Source: Bacteroidetes bacterium UBA1941
GTDB lineage: Bacteria; Bacteroidota; Bacteroidia; Chitinophagales; LD1
Direction: 5' to 3'
Assembly (NCBI GenBank): GCA_002336805.1
Contig: DDEZ01000008.1
Span: forward strand, 62,001 to 126,000
Length of the DNA stretch: 64,000 nt
Shown here: piece after piece, positions 26,392 through 34,905 of the stretch
Layout: every line of letters starts with the position of its first letter
Position numbering within the stretch: position 1 is the stretch's first letter
Position numbers and translations under genes: made by a program
Notes under the pieces: model-generated
Seen by the model: the letters and a program-made list of their open reading frames with translations, nothing else
Databases searched by the model: none
Told to the model about the DNA's origin: nothing

Positions 26392-27732
26392 ATGCGTTAT
26401 CGCTTGTATATTGCCTATTCATGGATTTTTAACGACTTTGCAGCACAATTGTCCCAGCATTTGATAGACAAACTGAAAGCCCTTTTACGCCCTTCTACCC
26501 TATCCAGCCTGCAGCTATTTCAGTTGACCAGGTACTCAGGCTTTGTCCTTATCGGCATCACCTTCGCCAAACTCGGGATCCCCAAAGAAAAGATAGGACA
26601 GTTTGAGTCATTCCTATGGCTGATGGGACTGTTCAGCTTCTTCTGGATAGCCGGGCTCATGAACTCTATGCTCGCCACCTATCCCGGTCATACCCCGGAG
26701 GGCAAAAGAAAACTGCTCTTTGCCACCTTTAGCCTGATAGTGATGCTTAGTGTAGTAGCCGGGGCCGTGCAGCTGGCTACAGGTGGCAGTATCTTTGGCC
26801 TAGCTTACCTCTTGTTTAATAATGCCGCCTATGTCATAGAGTACATCTTATTCCTGTCGGACCGCAGGCGGCAGCTCATTGTCTATGGCATCAGCATGGC
26901 GCTGATCCAGTTTGCACTGTGTGTGGTCCCTGTCTATATATATGGCGATATACAGCTATCTATATACGGACTGATAGCCGTGTCGATCATAAAGTTCCTC
27001 TACGTGGTCTTTCTCCTGCGCCGGCATACCATTACGCGCTATGAGAGAGCCCGGGTACAGGAGCTGTTTGTAGCCTCCCTCCCGCTCATGCTCAGTTTTT
27101 TTGTAAACGGCTCTGCAGAGTATATAGATGGCAGTGTGGTGAAACATTACTTCTCCATGGCAGACTTTAGTGTCTTCCGGTATGGCTCTCGTGAGTTTCC
27201 CCTTTTTACTATACTGGGAGCTACGCTCAGCATGAGTATGATACCCCGCGTATCTGCAGACCTGGACGCTGGCCTGGATGCTATCAGGAGAGAATCCCTG
27301 CGCTACATGCATATCTTTTTCCCGATAGCCATAGTCTCTATGTTATGCGGGCGCTGGCTATTCTCCCTGTTTTTCTCCCCACAGTTTGCCATGAGCGGGC
27401 ATATCTTCGCCGCTATGATGCTGCTCACTATACCGAGGCTGGTGTTTCCCCAGACGGTACTGACCGCACTCCGTGAAAACCGTATCATACTATATTGCGC
27501 TATAGCAGAGATGCTGGTCAATATAGTAGCTAGTATCCTCCTCGCGCAGTGCTTCGGCCTCGTAGGGGTGGCCTATGGTACTGTTGTAGCATTTATAGTA
27601 GAAAGGATACTCATGGGCACCATACTGTATATCAGACATGGTATTATTTTGACCAGGTATCTCCAGATCACACCTTTTGTCACTTACAGCATAATCACCT
27701 GTATATCATACGCATTATCTCTTATATTCTGA
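26392..27732 (+). CDS. Polysaccharide flippase-like membrane protein (Wzx/MATE fold)
   Basis: A 446-residue integral membrane protein with about 12 hydrophobic segments and repeated helical pairs, typical of the polysaccharide-export branch of the MOP superfamily. Segments include FLWLMGLFSFFWIAGLMNS (N-half) and GLVGVAYGTVVAFIVERIL (C-half), the latter the characteristic GxxGxAxGT motif near the end of Wzx-like proteins. It should flip a lipid-linked oligosaccharide across the inner membrane. There are no glycosyltransferases next to it, so the cargo is unknown. No closer start than 26392 gives a more usual N-terminus. Confidence 0.8.
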   Translation: MRYRLYIAYSWIFNDFAAQLSQHLIDKLKALLRPSTLSSLQLFQLTRYSGFVLIGITFAKLGIPKEKIGQFESFLWLMGLFSFFWIAGLMNSMLATYPGHTPEGKRKLLFATFSLIVMLSVVAGAVQLATGGSIFGLAYLLFNNAAYVIEYILFLSDRRRQLIVYGISMALIQFALCVVPVYIYGDIQLSIYGLIAVSIIKFLYVVFLLRRHTITRYERARVQELFVASLPLMLSFFVNGSAEYIDGSVVKHYFSMADFSVFRYGSREFPLFTILGATLSMSMIPRVSADLDAGLDAIRRESLRYMHIFFPIAIVSMLCGRWLFSLFFSPQFAMSGHIFAAMMLLTIPRLVFPQTVLTALRENRIILYCAIAEMLVNIVASILLAQCFGLVGVAYGTVVAFIVERILMGTILYIRHGIILTRYLQITPFVTYSIITCISYALSLIF

Positions 27733-27842
27733 TGGCGCGCCCTCCTTTTGGGCTCCTATCTCCAGATTTTTTTCATTTTTTTTCGATCAGGTGTAACCAT
27801 TTCTGGTGAGTACCGTAAAAGAAAGCATAAAACGCTTGCAAA

Positions 27843-28445
27843 ATGAAACAGATCAACACTAACACCCTGAAAAACCTGATCACCCTTGCAGCAGTTTTCT
27901 TTCTCATAAATATCACAGCTTCCGCTAAAACATATGTAGCGATCAACTCCGGCAGATGGACTGACGCAGCTACCTGGGAAAACGGTGCTCCAGGCAATGA
28001 GATCAAAGCCGACGATGAAGTGATCGTAAAGAATCACATCACCATGAACACAGATGTGACTATCAAAGGTAAGCTCACTATCGAAAAAGGTAAGACTATG
28101 ATGAGCAATAAGAACCTCTTCGTAGCGACTACAGGCCACGTAGTAAACAACGGTAGCCTGACAGTAAAAAGAATAGTAAACGAAGGCTCTATAGCAAACA
28201 ACTCTATGCTCGAGTCTATGAATGAACTGGAAAATAAAGGTACTCTGGCTAATAACTCTAACATGGTAGCCGGCACAAACATCCTCAACTTTGGTGGCAA
28301 TGTAACTGGCAACAAAGGTACCTATTTTGCAAACGGCTCTGTGATCTCTACAGGTGACGCTAAGTTTGGCTCTGATGTAAAGATCTACGCTAACCCATCC
28401 GAGAATGGCGCAGCAGCAGCTGACCTCGGTGATGACGAAAAGTAA
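27843..28445 (+). CDS. Secreted G8-like/beta-solenoid protein, probably abundant
   Basis: A 200-residue protein with signal peptide (about 1-28, ending ITASA) and a repetitive beta-solenoid body. It opens with SGRWTDAATWENG, the start typical of Bacteroidota surface beta-helix proteins, then short repeats built on asparagine and glycine (NNGSLTVKRIVNEGSIANN, ENKGTLANNSNMVAGTN). It ends with an acidic DLGDDEK. No T9SS domain or lipobox is present. Codon choice (GGT, AAC, AAA, CTC) is more uniform than in neighbours, hinting at strong expression. Function unknown; a structural surface or envelope component is possible. Confidence 0.78.
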   Translation: MKQINTNTLKNLITLAAVFFLINITASAKTYVAINSGRWTDAATWENGAPGNEIKADDEVIVKNHITMNTDVTIKGKLTIEKGKTMMSNKNLFVATTGHVVNNGSLTVKRIVNEGSIANNSMLESMNELENKGTLANNSNMVAGTNILNFGGNVTGNKGTYFANGSVISTGDAKFGSDVKIYANPSENGAAAADLGDDEK

Positions 28446-28534
28446 ATAAGAAACGGACTACTTGCCTCGGGCAAACTGGTAAGCGGGTTAAAGCAGCTAT
28501 CAGACTAGGAATAAGGGTTCGGGTTTTAATAATG

Positions 28535-28564
28535 AAAGATCGGTCGAAAGGCCGATCTTTTCAT
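28535..28564 (+). terminator. Intrinsic terminator after the beta-solenoid gene
   Basis: AAAGATCGGTC (28535-28545), loop GAAA, and GGCCGATCTTT (28550-28560) form an 11-bp stem with one T-G pair, running into a short T-tract. It is 90 bases past the stop. The 220-base interval 28446-28665 otherwise contains only this and the next hairpin. Confidence 0.75.
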
Positions 28565-28616
28565 GTTTTATAGTATTTCTAAACCTGGGTTCTCACGACT
28601 CTACTGGTACAAATAA

Positions 28617-28645
28617 GATAGGCTACCATCTCTGGCAGCCTATTT
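28617..28645. terminator. Hairpin, possible terminator of the minus-strand gene at 28666
   Basis: ATAGGCTACC and GGCAGCCTAT pair (nine of ten) around a six-base loop, about 25 bases beyond the stop of the minus-strand gene. The transcript side has only a loose T-rich tail, so it may be a weak terminator or work in both directions. Confidence 0.5.
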
Positions 28646-28665
28646 CATTTAATGTCTATGATATC

Positions 28666-29409
28666 TTAAAGACCAAACTTTTGCCTGACCAGCTTATCGA
28701 AAAGCTTGGCAGACTGCATATCTCCCTTCCACTGATACTTTGGCAGCAGGTCGGTTTTGATATATTCGAAGGCCGCCTCGATAGTAGGACTCTCATTGAT
28801 CCTCCTGATCGCCGTCTGGAATGCCTGGCTATCACCGCCAAAAAGTTCATTGGTCAGTACATGCTTCCTATTCAGGTCCAGCAGGCTATTGAGATCTGTA
28901 CCGGCTATGCGGTCATTGAGCGCACGCTTCTTCTCTCCTCCTGCCATAGTATTGAGTGAGCGCTCCTCTGCGGTGAATACTTCATTGAGCGAACCGGGCT
29001 TAGGCCCGCGCACAGGAGAGCCCTCGTGGTAGTGGATACGGCGCGTCTCCAGTTGGATAGGTTCTTCGGCCTTCTTCACAGATGGTTCCACTTCTTCCTT
29101 CGGGGCTTGCTGCACCTCTTCTATGACTGGTTCTTCTTTTATAAACTCTATGACCGGCCTGGCAGGAGTCTCTGCCACAGGCTCCGGTTTTTCTACTACC
29201 GGTTTTATTTCCGCTGCAGATACCACAGGTACAGATGCGGTGATCGCTTCGCGCACTATGGTTTGAGGGCTTGCCACTTCACCTTTGGCCAGGATGTATA
29301 GCGCGCGCAGGTCAGACAGCAGGATATCCCGCTCTAGCTCACTGAGTGTACCCTGAGATAGCTGTTTCGAGTATTCGCTGATGCGGTCGGCCAGTGTCCT
29401 GATATCCAT
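28666..29409 (-). CDS. Bacteroidota conserved protein with Pro/Glu-rich linker, function unknown
   Basis: A 247-residue cytoplasmic protein. The N-terminal 45 residues are helical (LADRISEYSKQL, LERDILLSDLRALYILAK). Residues about 60-130 are a low-complexity Glu/Pro/Val linker. The C-terminal 90 residues form a compact helical domain: LNDRIAGTDLNSLLDLNRKH, VLTNELFGGDSQAF, INESPTIEAAFEYI and LPKYQW. I recognise this C-terminal pattern from other Bacteroidota proteins but know of no function. A perfect -7 box TAGCTTTG lies just upstream. It is divergent from the thymidine kinase gene. Confidence 0.82.
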   Translation of the reverse strand: MDIRTLADRISEYSKQLSQGTLSELERDILLSDLRALYILAKGEVASPQTIVREAITASVPVVSAAEIKPVVEKPEPVAETPARPVIEFIKEEPVIEEVQQAPKEEVEPSVKKAEEPIQLETRRIHYHEGSPVRGPKPGSLNEVFTAEERSLNTMAGGEKKRALNDRIAGTDLNSLLDLNRKHVLTNELFGGDSQAFQTAIRRINESPTIEAAFEYIKTDLLPKYQWKGDMQSAKLFDKLVRQKFGL

Positions 29410-29428
29410 TTCTTTAGTATTATTTGCA

Positions 29429-29436
29429 CAAAGCTA
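29429..29436 (-). promoter_or_regulatory. Candidate -7 box TAGCTTTG
   Basis: On the minus strand TAGCTTTG matches TAnnTTTG exactly, about 20 bases before the ATG at 29409. No -33 TTG is seen at the normal distance. The interval to 29505 must also hold the thymidine kinase promoter, where I see no clear box. Confidence 0.35.
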
Positions 29437-29505
29437 CGTCTGTTGCTCTATACACTAAAATGAATATCTTCACCTTTTAGTATCTACTGTGCAAATTATT
29501 AGAAA

Positions 29506-30081
29506 ATGTTCATAGAGCCGGGCAAAAACGGTAACGGAAAAGGATGGATAGAGGTCGTGTGCGGCTCTATGTTTAGCGGCAAGACGGAGGAGCTGATCCG
29601 CCGGATGAAACGCGCTCAGATTGCTAATCAGTCCGTTGAGATATTCAAACCTGCCATAGATGTACGCTATGACGATATCATGGTAGTGAGCCACGATGCC
29701 AACAAGATACGCTCTACGCCTGTGACTCACTCTGACAATATCCTGCTGATGTCTACCAATATAGATGTGGTGGGCATAGACGAGGCCCAGTTTATGGATG
29801 CAGAGCTGCCAGCTGTCTGTGAGAAGCTGGCTCAGGGAGGCACCCGCGTGATCATAGCCGGCCTGGATATGGACTTTGAGGGCAAACCTTTCGGTCCTAT
29901 GCCGGCACTGCTCAGCATAGCTGACTATATCACTAAAGTACACGCCATCTGTGTCAAGTGCGGAGAGATAGCCCACTTCTCCTATCGTACTGTATCAGAT
30001 ACCTCTAAGGTACTCCTCGGCGAAAAAGAAAGCTATGAGCCACGCTGCCGCAGCTGCTACTACAAGGGCCCAAAAGCCTGA
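29506..30081 (+). CDS. tdk: Thymidine kinase
   Basis: A 191-residue type II thymidine kinase: phosphorylates thymidine with ATP in the pyrimidine salvage pathway. Visible are the P-loop GSMFSGKT (20-27), the Walker B-like GIDEAQF, the lid region ending in CVKCG and CRSC that together supply the four zinc cysteines, and the lasso residues SYEPRC. Length is normal for the family. It is divergent from the linker protein and convergent with the phosphatase-superfamily gene, with a 7-base gap and no visible terminator. Confidence 0.96.
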   Translation: MFIEPGKNGNGKGWIEVVCGSMFSGKTEELIRRMKRAQIANQSVEIFKPAIDVRYDDIMVVSHDANKIRSTPVTHSDNILLMSTNIDVVGIDEAQFMDAELPAVCEKLAQGGTRVIIAGLDMDFEGKPFGPMPALLSIADYITKVHAICVKCGEIAHFSYRTVSDTSKVLLGEKESYEPRCRSCYYKGPKA

Positions 30082-30088
30082 TCCTGTA

Positions 30089-31468
30089 TTACTTTTTGTA
30101 TTTGTGCAGGCTCTTCTGCATGATCATGTCTGAGAAAGAGCGGAAGTCTCTGATCGTATTTTCCAGGTGGATCTTCTTCTCGCCTCCCAGTTTGAGCTCT
30201 TGTATCGGGTCTACACCGCCCCCCATAAAGTTGAATGTAGGCTCTATACCATCGGTAGCCACAGGTGCGTACATCCATTTATCTCCACGCAGTACATAGC
30301 GGTCATTGCCATCTATGAAGCAGAATTGATTGTACTTGTACTGTTCTTGTGTCTTGCCTTCATTATTGTACCAGTAGCTTTGCAGCATGGGCATGGTGAC
30401 TGGCGTTTCCTCAAAGAGGTTGCCATTCTGCTTCTCACAGCCTGCAGCCTCCAGTATAGACTGGTAGATAAAACGCGAACTCACATTATGCCGTAGCGTC
30501 TGTCCTCCGGGATGGTCGTGTCCCATCCAGAAAAGCGGTACCCGGTTGCCAGCATCGGTCACATTATTGAAATGATACTGCCAGCCCTGATCGCCAAAGT
30601 TCTCACCATGATCTGAGCAGAAGACGATCAGGTTATCCTGGTCGCGGTGTATCTCCTCGATGAATTCATCTACATGCTTGCGCACCAGCAGCCATGCCTG
30701 CCTCTGACGCTCTTTGAAGAGTGCCAGCATATCATCGGCTATCGTCTGCTTACCCGTTTTCATAAAGGTCTGCGAGAGCAGGTGATAGAGCGTATACCAC
30801 TCGCGTCCCTTGCCATAGATAGATTTGCTCAGTAGCTCAAACGTATCATTCACATGATAGGGATAGTGTGTCTCCATCATGTTTAAGAAAAAGAAATTGC
30901 TCTGGCCCTTCTCATTATTGGCCTTCATCAGCTCCTTCGTCTTGGCAAAGAGGTCCGTGCAAGTCTTCTGCGCCCAAACGAGCCCCTGAGACAAATCTTC
31001 AGACAGCTCACTGAATATTTCATCATTCGGCTTCAGGACCATACGGCGAATACGCGGCCTGTTGAGCATCAGTACCAGGCGCAGCAGCATAGGATGGCGG
31101 CTATCTACATAGTTCCAGATCTTATACAGCTCATCAAAATCTTTGGAGAGATTGAATACCTCAGTAGTCACACTATTGGCTGTGACCATGATAGGTTTAT
31201 AGCCTTGTCCCTTGAGCCTGCCCGCCAGAGAGGGTATCTCATCTCGAAACTTGCGTGAGTGCGTATTAGTACCATGCTCATGCGGCATCAGACCGGAGAA
31301 AAGACTAGAGGTAGCAGGCAACGTCCAGCAGGCAGCAGAGCGGGCATTTGAGAACTGTATGCCGTTCTCCTGCATGTATTTCACTCCGGCCTCGCCATCA
31401 CGATATACATTATCGTAGCGCAGGCTGTCAGAGACCAGCAGGATGATATTTTTAGGACGGGACGCCAT
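30089..31468 (-). CDS. Sulfatase-fold hydrolase without the formylglycine cysteine motif
   Basis: A 459-residue cytoplasmic-looking protein of the alkaline phosphatase/sulfatase superfamily. NIILLVSDSLRYDN at the start supplies the first metal Asp (Asp14) and VFCSDHGENFGDQG the later Asp-His pair. At the position of the sulfatase signature C-x-P-S-R the sequence is T49-L-P-A-T (in AACWTLPATSSLFSG), so there is no convertible cysteine at that place. Thr may be the nucleophile, as in phosphoglycerol transferases and LtaS-like enzymes. No membrane anchor or signal peptide is seen. It may hydrolyse or transfer phosphate esters rather than sulfates. Confidence 0.85.
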   Translation of the reverse strand: MASRPKNIILLVSDSLRYDNVYRDGEAGVKYMQENGIQFSNARSAACWTLPATSSLFSGLMPHEHGTNTHSRKFRDEIPSLAGRLKGQGYKPIMVTANSVTTEVFNLSKDFDELYKIWNYVDSRHPMLLRLVLMLNRPRIRRMVLKPNDEIFSELSEDLSQGLVWAQKTCTDLFAKTKELMKANNEKGQSNFFFLNMMETHYPYHVNDTFELLSKSIYGKGREWYTLYHLLSQTFMKTGKQTIADDMLALFKERQRQAWLLVRKHVDEFIEEIHRDQDNLIVFCSDHGENFGDQGWQYHFNNVTDAGNRVPLFWMGHDHPGGQTLRHNVSSRFIYQSILEAAGCEKQNGNLFEETPVTMPMLQSYWYNNEGKTQEQYKYNQFCFIDGNDRYVLRGDKWMYAPVATDGIEPTFNFMGGGVDPIQELKLGGEKKIHLENTIRDFRSFSDMIMQKSLHKYKK

Positions 31469-31624
31469 CGTTTAGCCCGCGAATCTATGATAATCACAGT
31501 AATTTAACAGCTCTTTACCTCATTTCTTAACGACTTACGCATTATAATCGGTCATCGGCCTGTATTAAGCGTGCAAACGGCAATACACTTTATGGAGTAA
31601 ATCCATTTCATCTATTTTGCACTT

Positions 31625-32329
31625 ATGAAACAGAAAATAGTAGTTCTGACAGGTGCAGGCATTAGCGCCGAGAGTGGTATCCAGACCTTCCGGGGGCAGG
31701 ATGGCCTCTGGGAGGGGCATCGGATAGAGGATGTGGCCTCACCTGAGGGCTGGCGCCGAAACCGCGACCTGGTACTGGATTTCTACAACAAGCGCCGCCG
31801 CCAGCTCCACGAGGTAGCCCCCAATGAAGGCCACAAAGCGCTGGTAGACCTGGAGCAGCACTATGACGTGACCATCATCACCCAGAATGTAGATGACCTG
31901 CATGAGCGCGCAGGCTCCTCGCATATCATCCATCTGCACGGGGAGTTATTTAAGGTGCGCAGCTCATTGGACGAGTCTTTGGTATACGACTGGACGGGTG
32001 ACCTGAATATCGGCGACAAATGTGAGCGGGGTTCGCAGCTGCGACCTCACATTGTATGGTTTGGAGAGATGGTGCCTATGATAGCCGTAGCGCAGGAGAT
32101 AGCCGCGCAGGCAGCTATCTTCATCGTGATCGGGACCTCACTGGTGGTTTATCCAGCTGCCGGCCTGCTGCACTACGCTCCCCGTGACAGCCGCAAGTTC
32201 CTGATCGATCCCTTCGCAGATTCTCTCGGCACGTCCGGCATCCCGCATCTGCGCACTATCACGGCGCCGGCTACCCGTGGCGTACCTGACGTTGTTCGAC
32301 TATTGTTAGACGAGGCGGACGGCCTTTGA
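31625..32329 (+). CDS. cobB: Class III-type sirtuin (NAD-dependent deacylase)
   Basis: A 234-residue sirtuin that would remove acyl groups from lysines using NAD. Motifs: GAGISAESG (10-18), FRG (22-24), TQNVDDLHERAG (86-97), catalytic His105 in HLHGE, and GTSLVVYPA. Tyr54 and Arg57 (FYNKRR) fit the Y-x2-R signature of desuccinylases/demalonylases like SIRT5 and CobB. The zinc module normally has four cysteines; the region between HLHGE and HIVWFGE here contains only Cys133, so the structural zinc is probably absent. Adjacent to a flavoenzyme gene but in its own unit. Confidence 0.93.
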   Translation: MKQKIVVLTGAGISAESGIQTFRGQDGLWEGHRIEDVASPEGWRRNRDLVLDFYNKRRRQLHEVAPNEGHKALVDLEQHYDVTIITQNVDDLHERAGSSHIIHLHGELFKVRSSLDESLVYDWTGDLNIGDKCERGSQLRPHIVWFGEMVPMIAVAQEIAAQAAIFIVIGTSLVVYPAAGLLHYAPRDSRKFLIDPFADSLGTSGIPHLRTITAPATRGVPDVVRLLLDEADGL

Positions 32330-32388
32330 TACCTGCCGTTGGCTTATATCCCTTTGGCACTTTACGGCTTATCTTATATTTTCGGTCC

Positions 32389-33345
32389 ATGCAAAAGATC
32401 GATACAGCGCTCACCCGGATGCTCCATCTGGACTATCCTATTATTATGGCACCTATGTTTCTGGTGTCTAATGCCAGAATGGTCGTAGAGGCCTGCCGCT
32501 CCGGCATAGCCGGCTCTGTACCTGCGCTCAACTATCGGTCGGATGCAGACTTTCGCAAGGCGCTGGATGAGATCAAAGCTGGTGTAGGTGACCGCGCCTA
32601 CGGCATCAATCTCATTGTCAATAAATCTAATATCCGCTTTGAAGAGCAACTCAAAACCTGTGTGGACTACAAGGTGCCTTTCATCATCACCTCACTCGGT
32701 AGTCCGCAGCGCACCATAGAGGCCTGCAAGCCACTTGGCATCAAGGTGTTTTGCGATGTAGTGGATGTAGCCTATGCCAAAAAGGTAGAAGAACTGGGCG
32801 CAGACGCCGTGATAGCGGTAAATAATGAAGCTGGTGGCCACGCAGGCGATATGAGCCCTGAGCAACTGCTCCCGCTGCTGGTCAAAGCCTGCACGATACC
32901 GGTGATCTCTGCTGGTGGTGTGGGCAATCGCAAAGGCCTGGATCGCATGCTCTCACTAGGCGCGGCTGGTGTATCTGTAGGTAGTCCGTTCATAGCCTCT
33001 CTGGAGGCTCCGGTATCCAATGAATACAAGAATGCTATAGTAGAATACGGAGAGAAGGATATCGTACGCACTACGAAACTCTCAGGCACACCGTGCACCG
33101 TGATCAATACCCCATATGTACAGCAACTCGGCCTCGATCAAAACTGGCTGGAGAAGATGCTCTCCCGCAATAAGAGCCTGAAGAAGTATGTCAAGATGCT
33201 TACCTTCTACAAGGGTATGAAAGCGCTGGAAAAAGCGGCTTTCAGCGCCACCTATCAGTCATATTGGTGTGCCGGCAAATCCATAGAGCATGTGAGCGCG
33301 ATCAAACCTGTAGCCGAGATCACAAAAGATCTCGTAGAGGCTTAG
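32389..33345 (+). CDS. Nitronate monooxygenase-like FMN enzyme
   Basis: Start at 32389; the frame is open from 32326 but that extension overlaps the sirtuin gene and adds unlikely sequence. The 318-residue TIM barrel has features of the 2-nitropropane dioxygenase/nitronate monooxygenase family: YPIIMAPMFLVSNARM, GDRAYGINLIVN, the FMN-binding ADAVIAVNNEAGGHAGD and IPVISAGGVGNRKGLDRMLSLGAAGVSVGS (in two adjoining parts). It probably oxidises nitronates or acts on a related substrate. The natural substrate cannot be deduced. It is possibly co-transcribed with the sirtuin (59 bases apart). Confidence 0.87.
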   Translation: MQKIDTALTRMLHLDYPIIMAPMFLVSNARMVVEACRSGIAGSVPALNYRSDADFRKALDEIKAGVGDRAYGINLIVNKSNIRFEEQLKTCVDYKVPFIITSLGSPQRTIEACKPLGIKVFCDVVDVAYAKKVEELGADAVIAVNNEAGGHAGDMSPEQLLPLLVKACTIPVISAGGVGNRKGLDRMLSLGAAGVSVGSPFIASLEAPVSNEYKNAIVEYGEKDIVRTTKLSGTPCTVINTPYVQQLGLDQNWLEKMLSRNKSLKKYVKMLTFYKGMKALEKAAFSATYQSYWCAGKSIEHVSAIKPVAEITKDLVEA

Positions 33346-33365
33346 TGAGGCTCAATAGGAGCGGA

Positions 33366-34559
33366 TCAATGTCCTATGGTAGGCAGCATACCACGTACGC
33401 CCATATCCACTACATTCTCTCCGCTTAGCGGGTCCCACTTGCCATTACCATTCAGGTCTTGCCATTCGAAGCTTTTATTGGTAGATAGTCCTACTGTCAC
33501 CACGATATCCTGCGTTTCATTACCGGTGATGACCAGGCTGCCAGACTGAAAGGCGGCAGTGACCACACAAGAACCCGCTGGGATGGGAGATGTCGCAAAA
33601 AGCGGATTCACGACTGTAGTAGAGGCAGCCTGTCCGGTCTGGGTATATACCTGAGAATATCCATAAGCAGGCAGGTCTATTTTCTCTTCTGCGCCCCAAT
33701 ACCCTTGCAGTTTGTTTCCATTGACAGTGACCGACTGCGTATTAATAACGTAGCTGGAAAGGAAGGTATTATAACCTACGAAACTTGCAATCGTACATGG
33801 GAAATCCTGATGAATAGGCACCGCTACTGAGTTATAGTAGAGCGTAGTATCTACTCTGAATGTCACATCATAATTCTGATACGCCAGTGACACCCGCAGG
33901 TATTGATAGGAACCAGCCGGTACACTGTCCAGCTCTACAGAGTAAATGATATCTCCTGTATTTCCCTTGGCCTCCTGAGTAAAATCTATTGCAGATGCCC
34001 CTCCTGCAGTGGTTGTGGCTGTTTTGTAGAGTACAGCACCGGCGCCCAGTGCTGTGTTGGCATTTTGCGCCAGCTCGATATAGTGCGACGCCATAATGTG
34101 AAACATAGGGCTTTGTCCCGCATGTCCGGATGGAAGTGTAGACGCATTGCCAAAGTTATCCAGTCTGGCCTGAGTGGAGTCCATTTTATATTTGAAGATG
34201 AGGCGTGGATGATAAGTGTTTATCGTAAAGGTCAGACTATTCGATACTTTGACACCTGTGGCAACGGATACCGCAGCGGAGCCTGCCGTGCTGACATCAG
34301 CCGCAGTAATTGCAGCCTTCAATTGTGTACTACTTATAAACGTGGTAGGGCGCTGAGTTCCGTTCCACGTCACGATTGATTGTCCTGATACAAAATTGGC
34401 TCCTGTCACAGTCAGGTCAAACGCCGGACTTCCCGCAGTTATAGAGGCAGGGCTAAGAGATGATATGGTCAACTCTGAACTGGATGCAGAGTCTTTTTTA
34501 CAAGAAGTAAGCATCAATATAAGTGACAGGACGGTGCCTATGATGATACTGTTACGCAT
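33366..34559 (-). CDS. IPT/TIG-domain lipoprotein
   Basis: Start set at 34559 so that the protein opens with a lipoprotein signal (MRNSIIIGTVLSLILMLTSC, Cys20); the frame is open further upstream but without sense. The 397-residue product has an IPT/TIG immunoglobulin-like domain at about 30-110 (SLSPASITAGSPAFDLTVTGANF) and a beta-rich remainder with an EF-hand-like DLNGNGKWDP loop at about 370-380 that could bind calcium. Likely outer-membrane anchored. Function unknown. The preceding leader shows a hairpin with a U-run, see the entry at 34609. Confidence 0.82.
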   Translation of the reverse strand: MRNSIIIGTVLSLILMLTSCKKDSASSSELTISSLSPASITAGSPAFDLTVTGANFVSGQSIVTWNGTQRPTTFISSTQLKAAITAADVSTAGSAAVSVATGVKVSNSLTFTINTYHPRLIFKYKMDSTQARLDNFGNASTLPSGHAGQSPMFHIMASHYIELAQNANTALGAGAVLYKTATTTAGGASAIDFTQEAKGNTGDIIYSVELDSVPAGSYQYLRVSLAYQNYDVTFRVDTTLYYNSVAVPIHQDFPCTIASFVGYNTFLSSYVINTQSVTVNGNKLQGYWGAEEKIDLPAYGYSQVYTQTGQAASTTVVNPLFATSPIPAGSCVVTAAFQSGSLVITGNETQDIVVTVGLSTNKSFEWQDLNGNGKWDPLSGENVVDMGVRGMLPTIGH

Positions 34560-34608
34560 GTAGTGTGTGGTTATAGAGCTCAATATTATACTTTCCCAGG
34601 GCATAAAC

Positions 34609-34638
34609 AAAAAATCCCCCCGGCTCTGACCGGAGGGA
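34609..34638 (-). terminator. Terminator-like hairpin in the leader of the IPT lipoprotein gene
   Basis: TCCCCCCGG (34615-34623) and CCGGAGGGA (34630-34638) pair with one mismatch around CTCTGA. Read on the minus strand the stem is followed by TTTTTT (34614-34609) and lies about 50 bases before the lipoprotein ATG. No minus-strand gene ends here, so it is either an attenuator of that gene or the 3' end of a small RNA. Confidence 0.6.
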
Positions 34639-34830
34639 CACCAAACCTAGTTTAACCCTTAAAACTAAACTCTGACTATAAGACGTGCGAGATCGGCGTC
34701 ACAGTTGCAAAACCATGTGGTTTAACGCATTATTAACGATTCTGACAATTACATGACATTTAACCATTTGGTATTACTTCACATAATATTGATAATCAAA
34801 CAAAAAGCAATCTAACAGTAACCATCGATG

Positions 34831-34859
34831 TTGATTTAAACAAAGGAAAATTATCCTTG
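34831..34859 (+). promoter_or_regulatory. Candidate promoter of the peroxiredoxin gene
   Basis: TTG (34831-34833), an 18-base spacer and TATCCTTG (34852-34859), one mismatch to TAnnTTTG, lie 46 bases before the ATG. Confidence 0.45.
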
Positions 34860-34905
34860 TTTCTCCCTGCTAAAGCCTATTATTGCCATTCTAAACAACT
34901 AAACA

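Larger units (their letters stand above)
34560..34905. other. Long divergent intergenic region
   Basis: These 346 bases separate the lipoprotein (minus) from the peroxiredoxin (plus). They contain a U-tailed hairpin on the minus strand (34609-34638), a small inverted repeat TAGTTT/AAACTA (34648-34667), and a plus-strand promoter candidate (34831-34859). The left part has GC-rich, structured sequence and the right part is A/T-rich. I see no open frame. A minus-strand small RNA or attenuated leader is the simplest reading. Confidence 0.55.

Noticed and set aside
30647..30835. Short plus-strand frame inside the sulfatase-fold gene
   Set aside because: Antisense shadow.
33346..33365. Possible terminator between the convergent nitronate monooxygenase-like and lipoprotein genes
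   Set aside because: Only 20 bases and no stem with a T-run.
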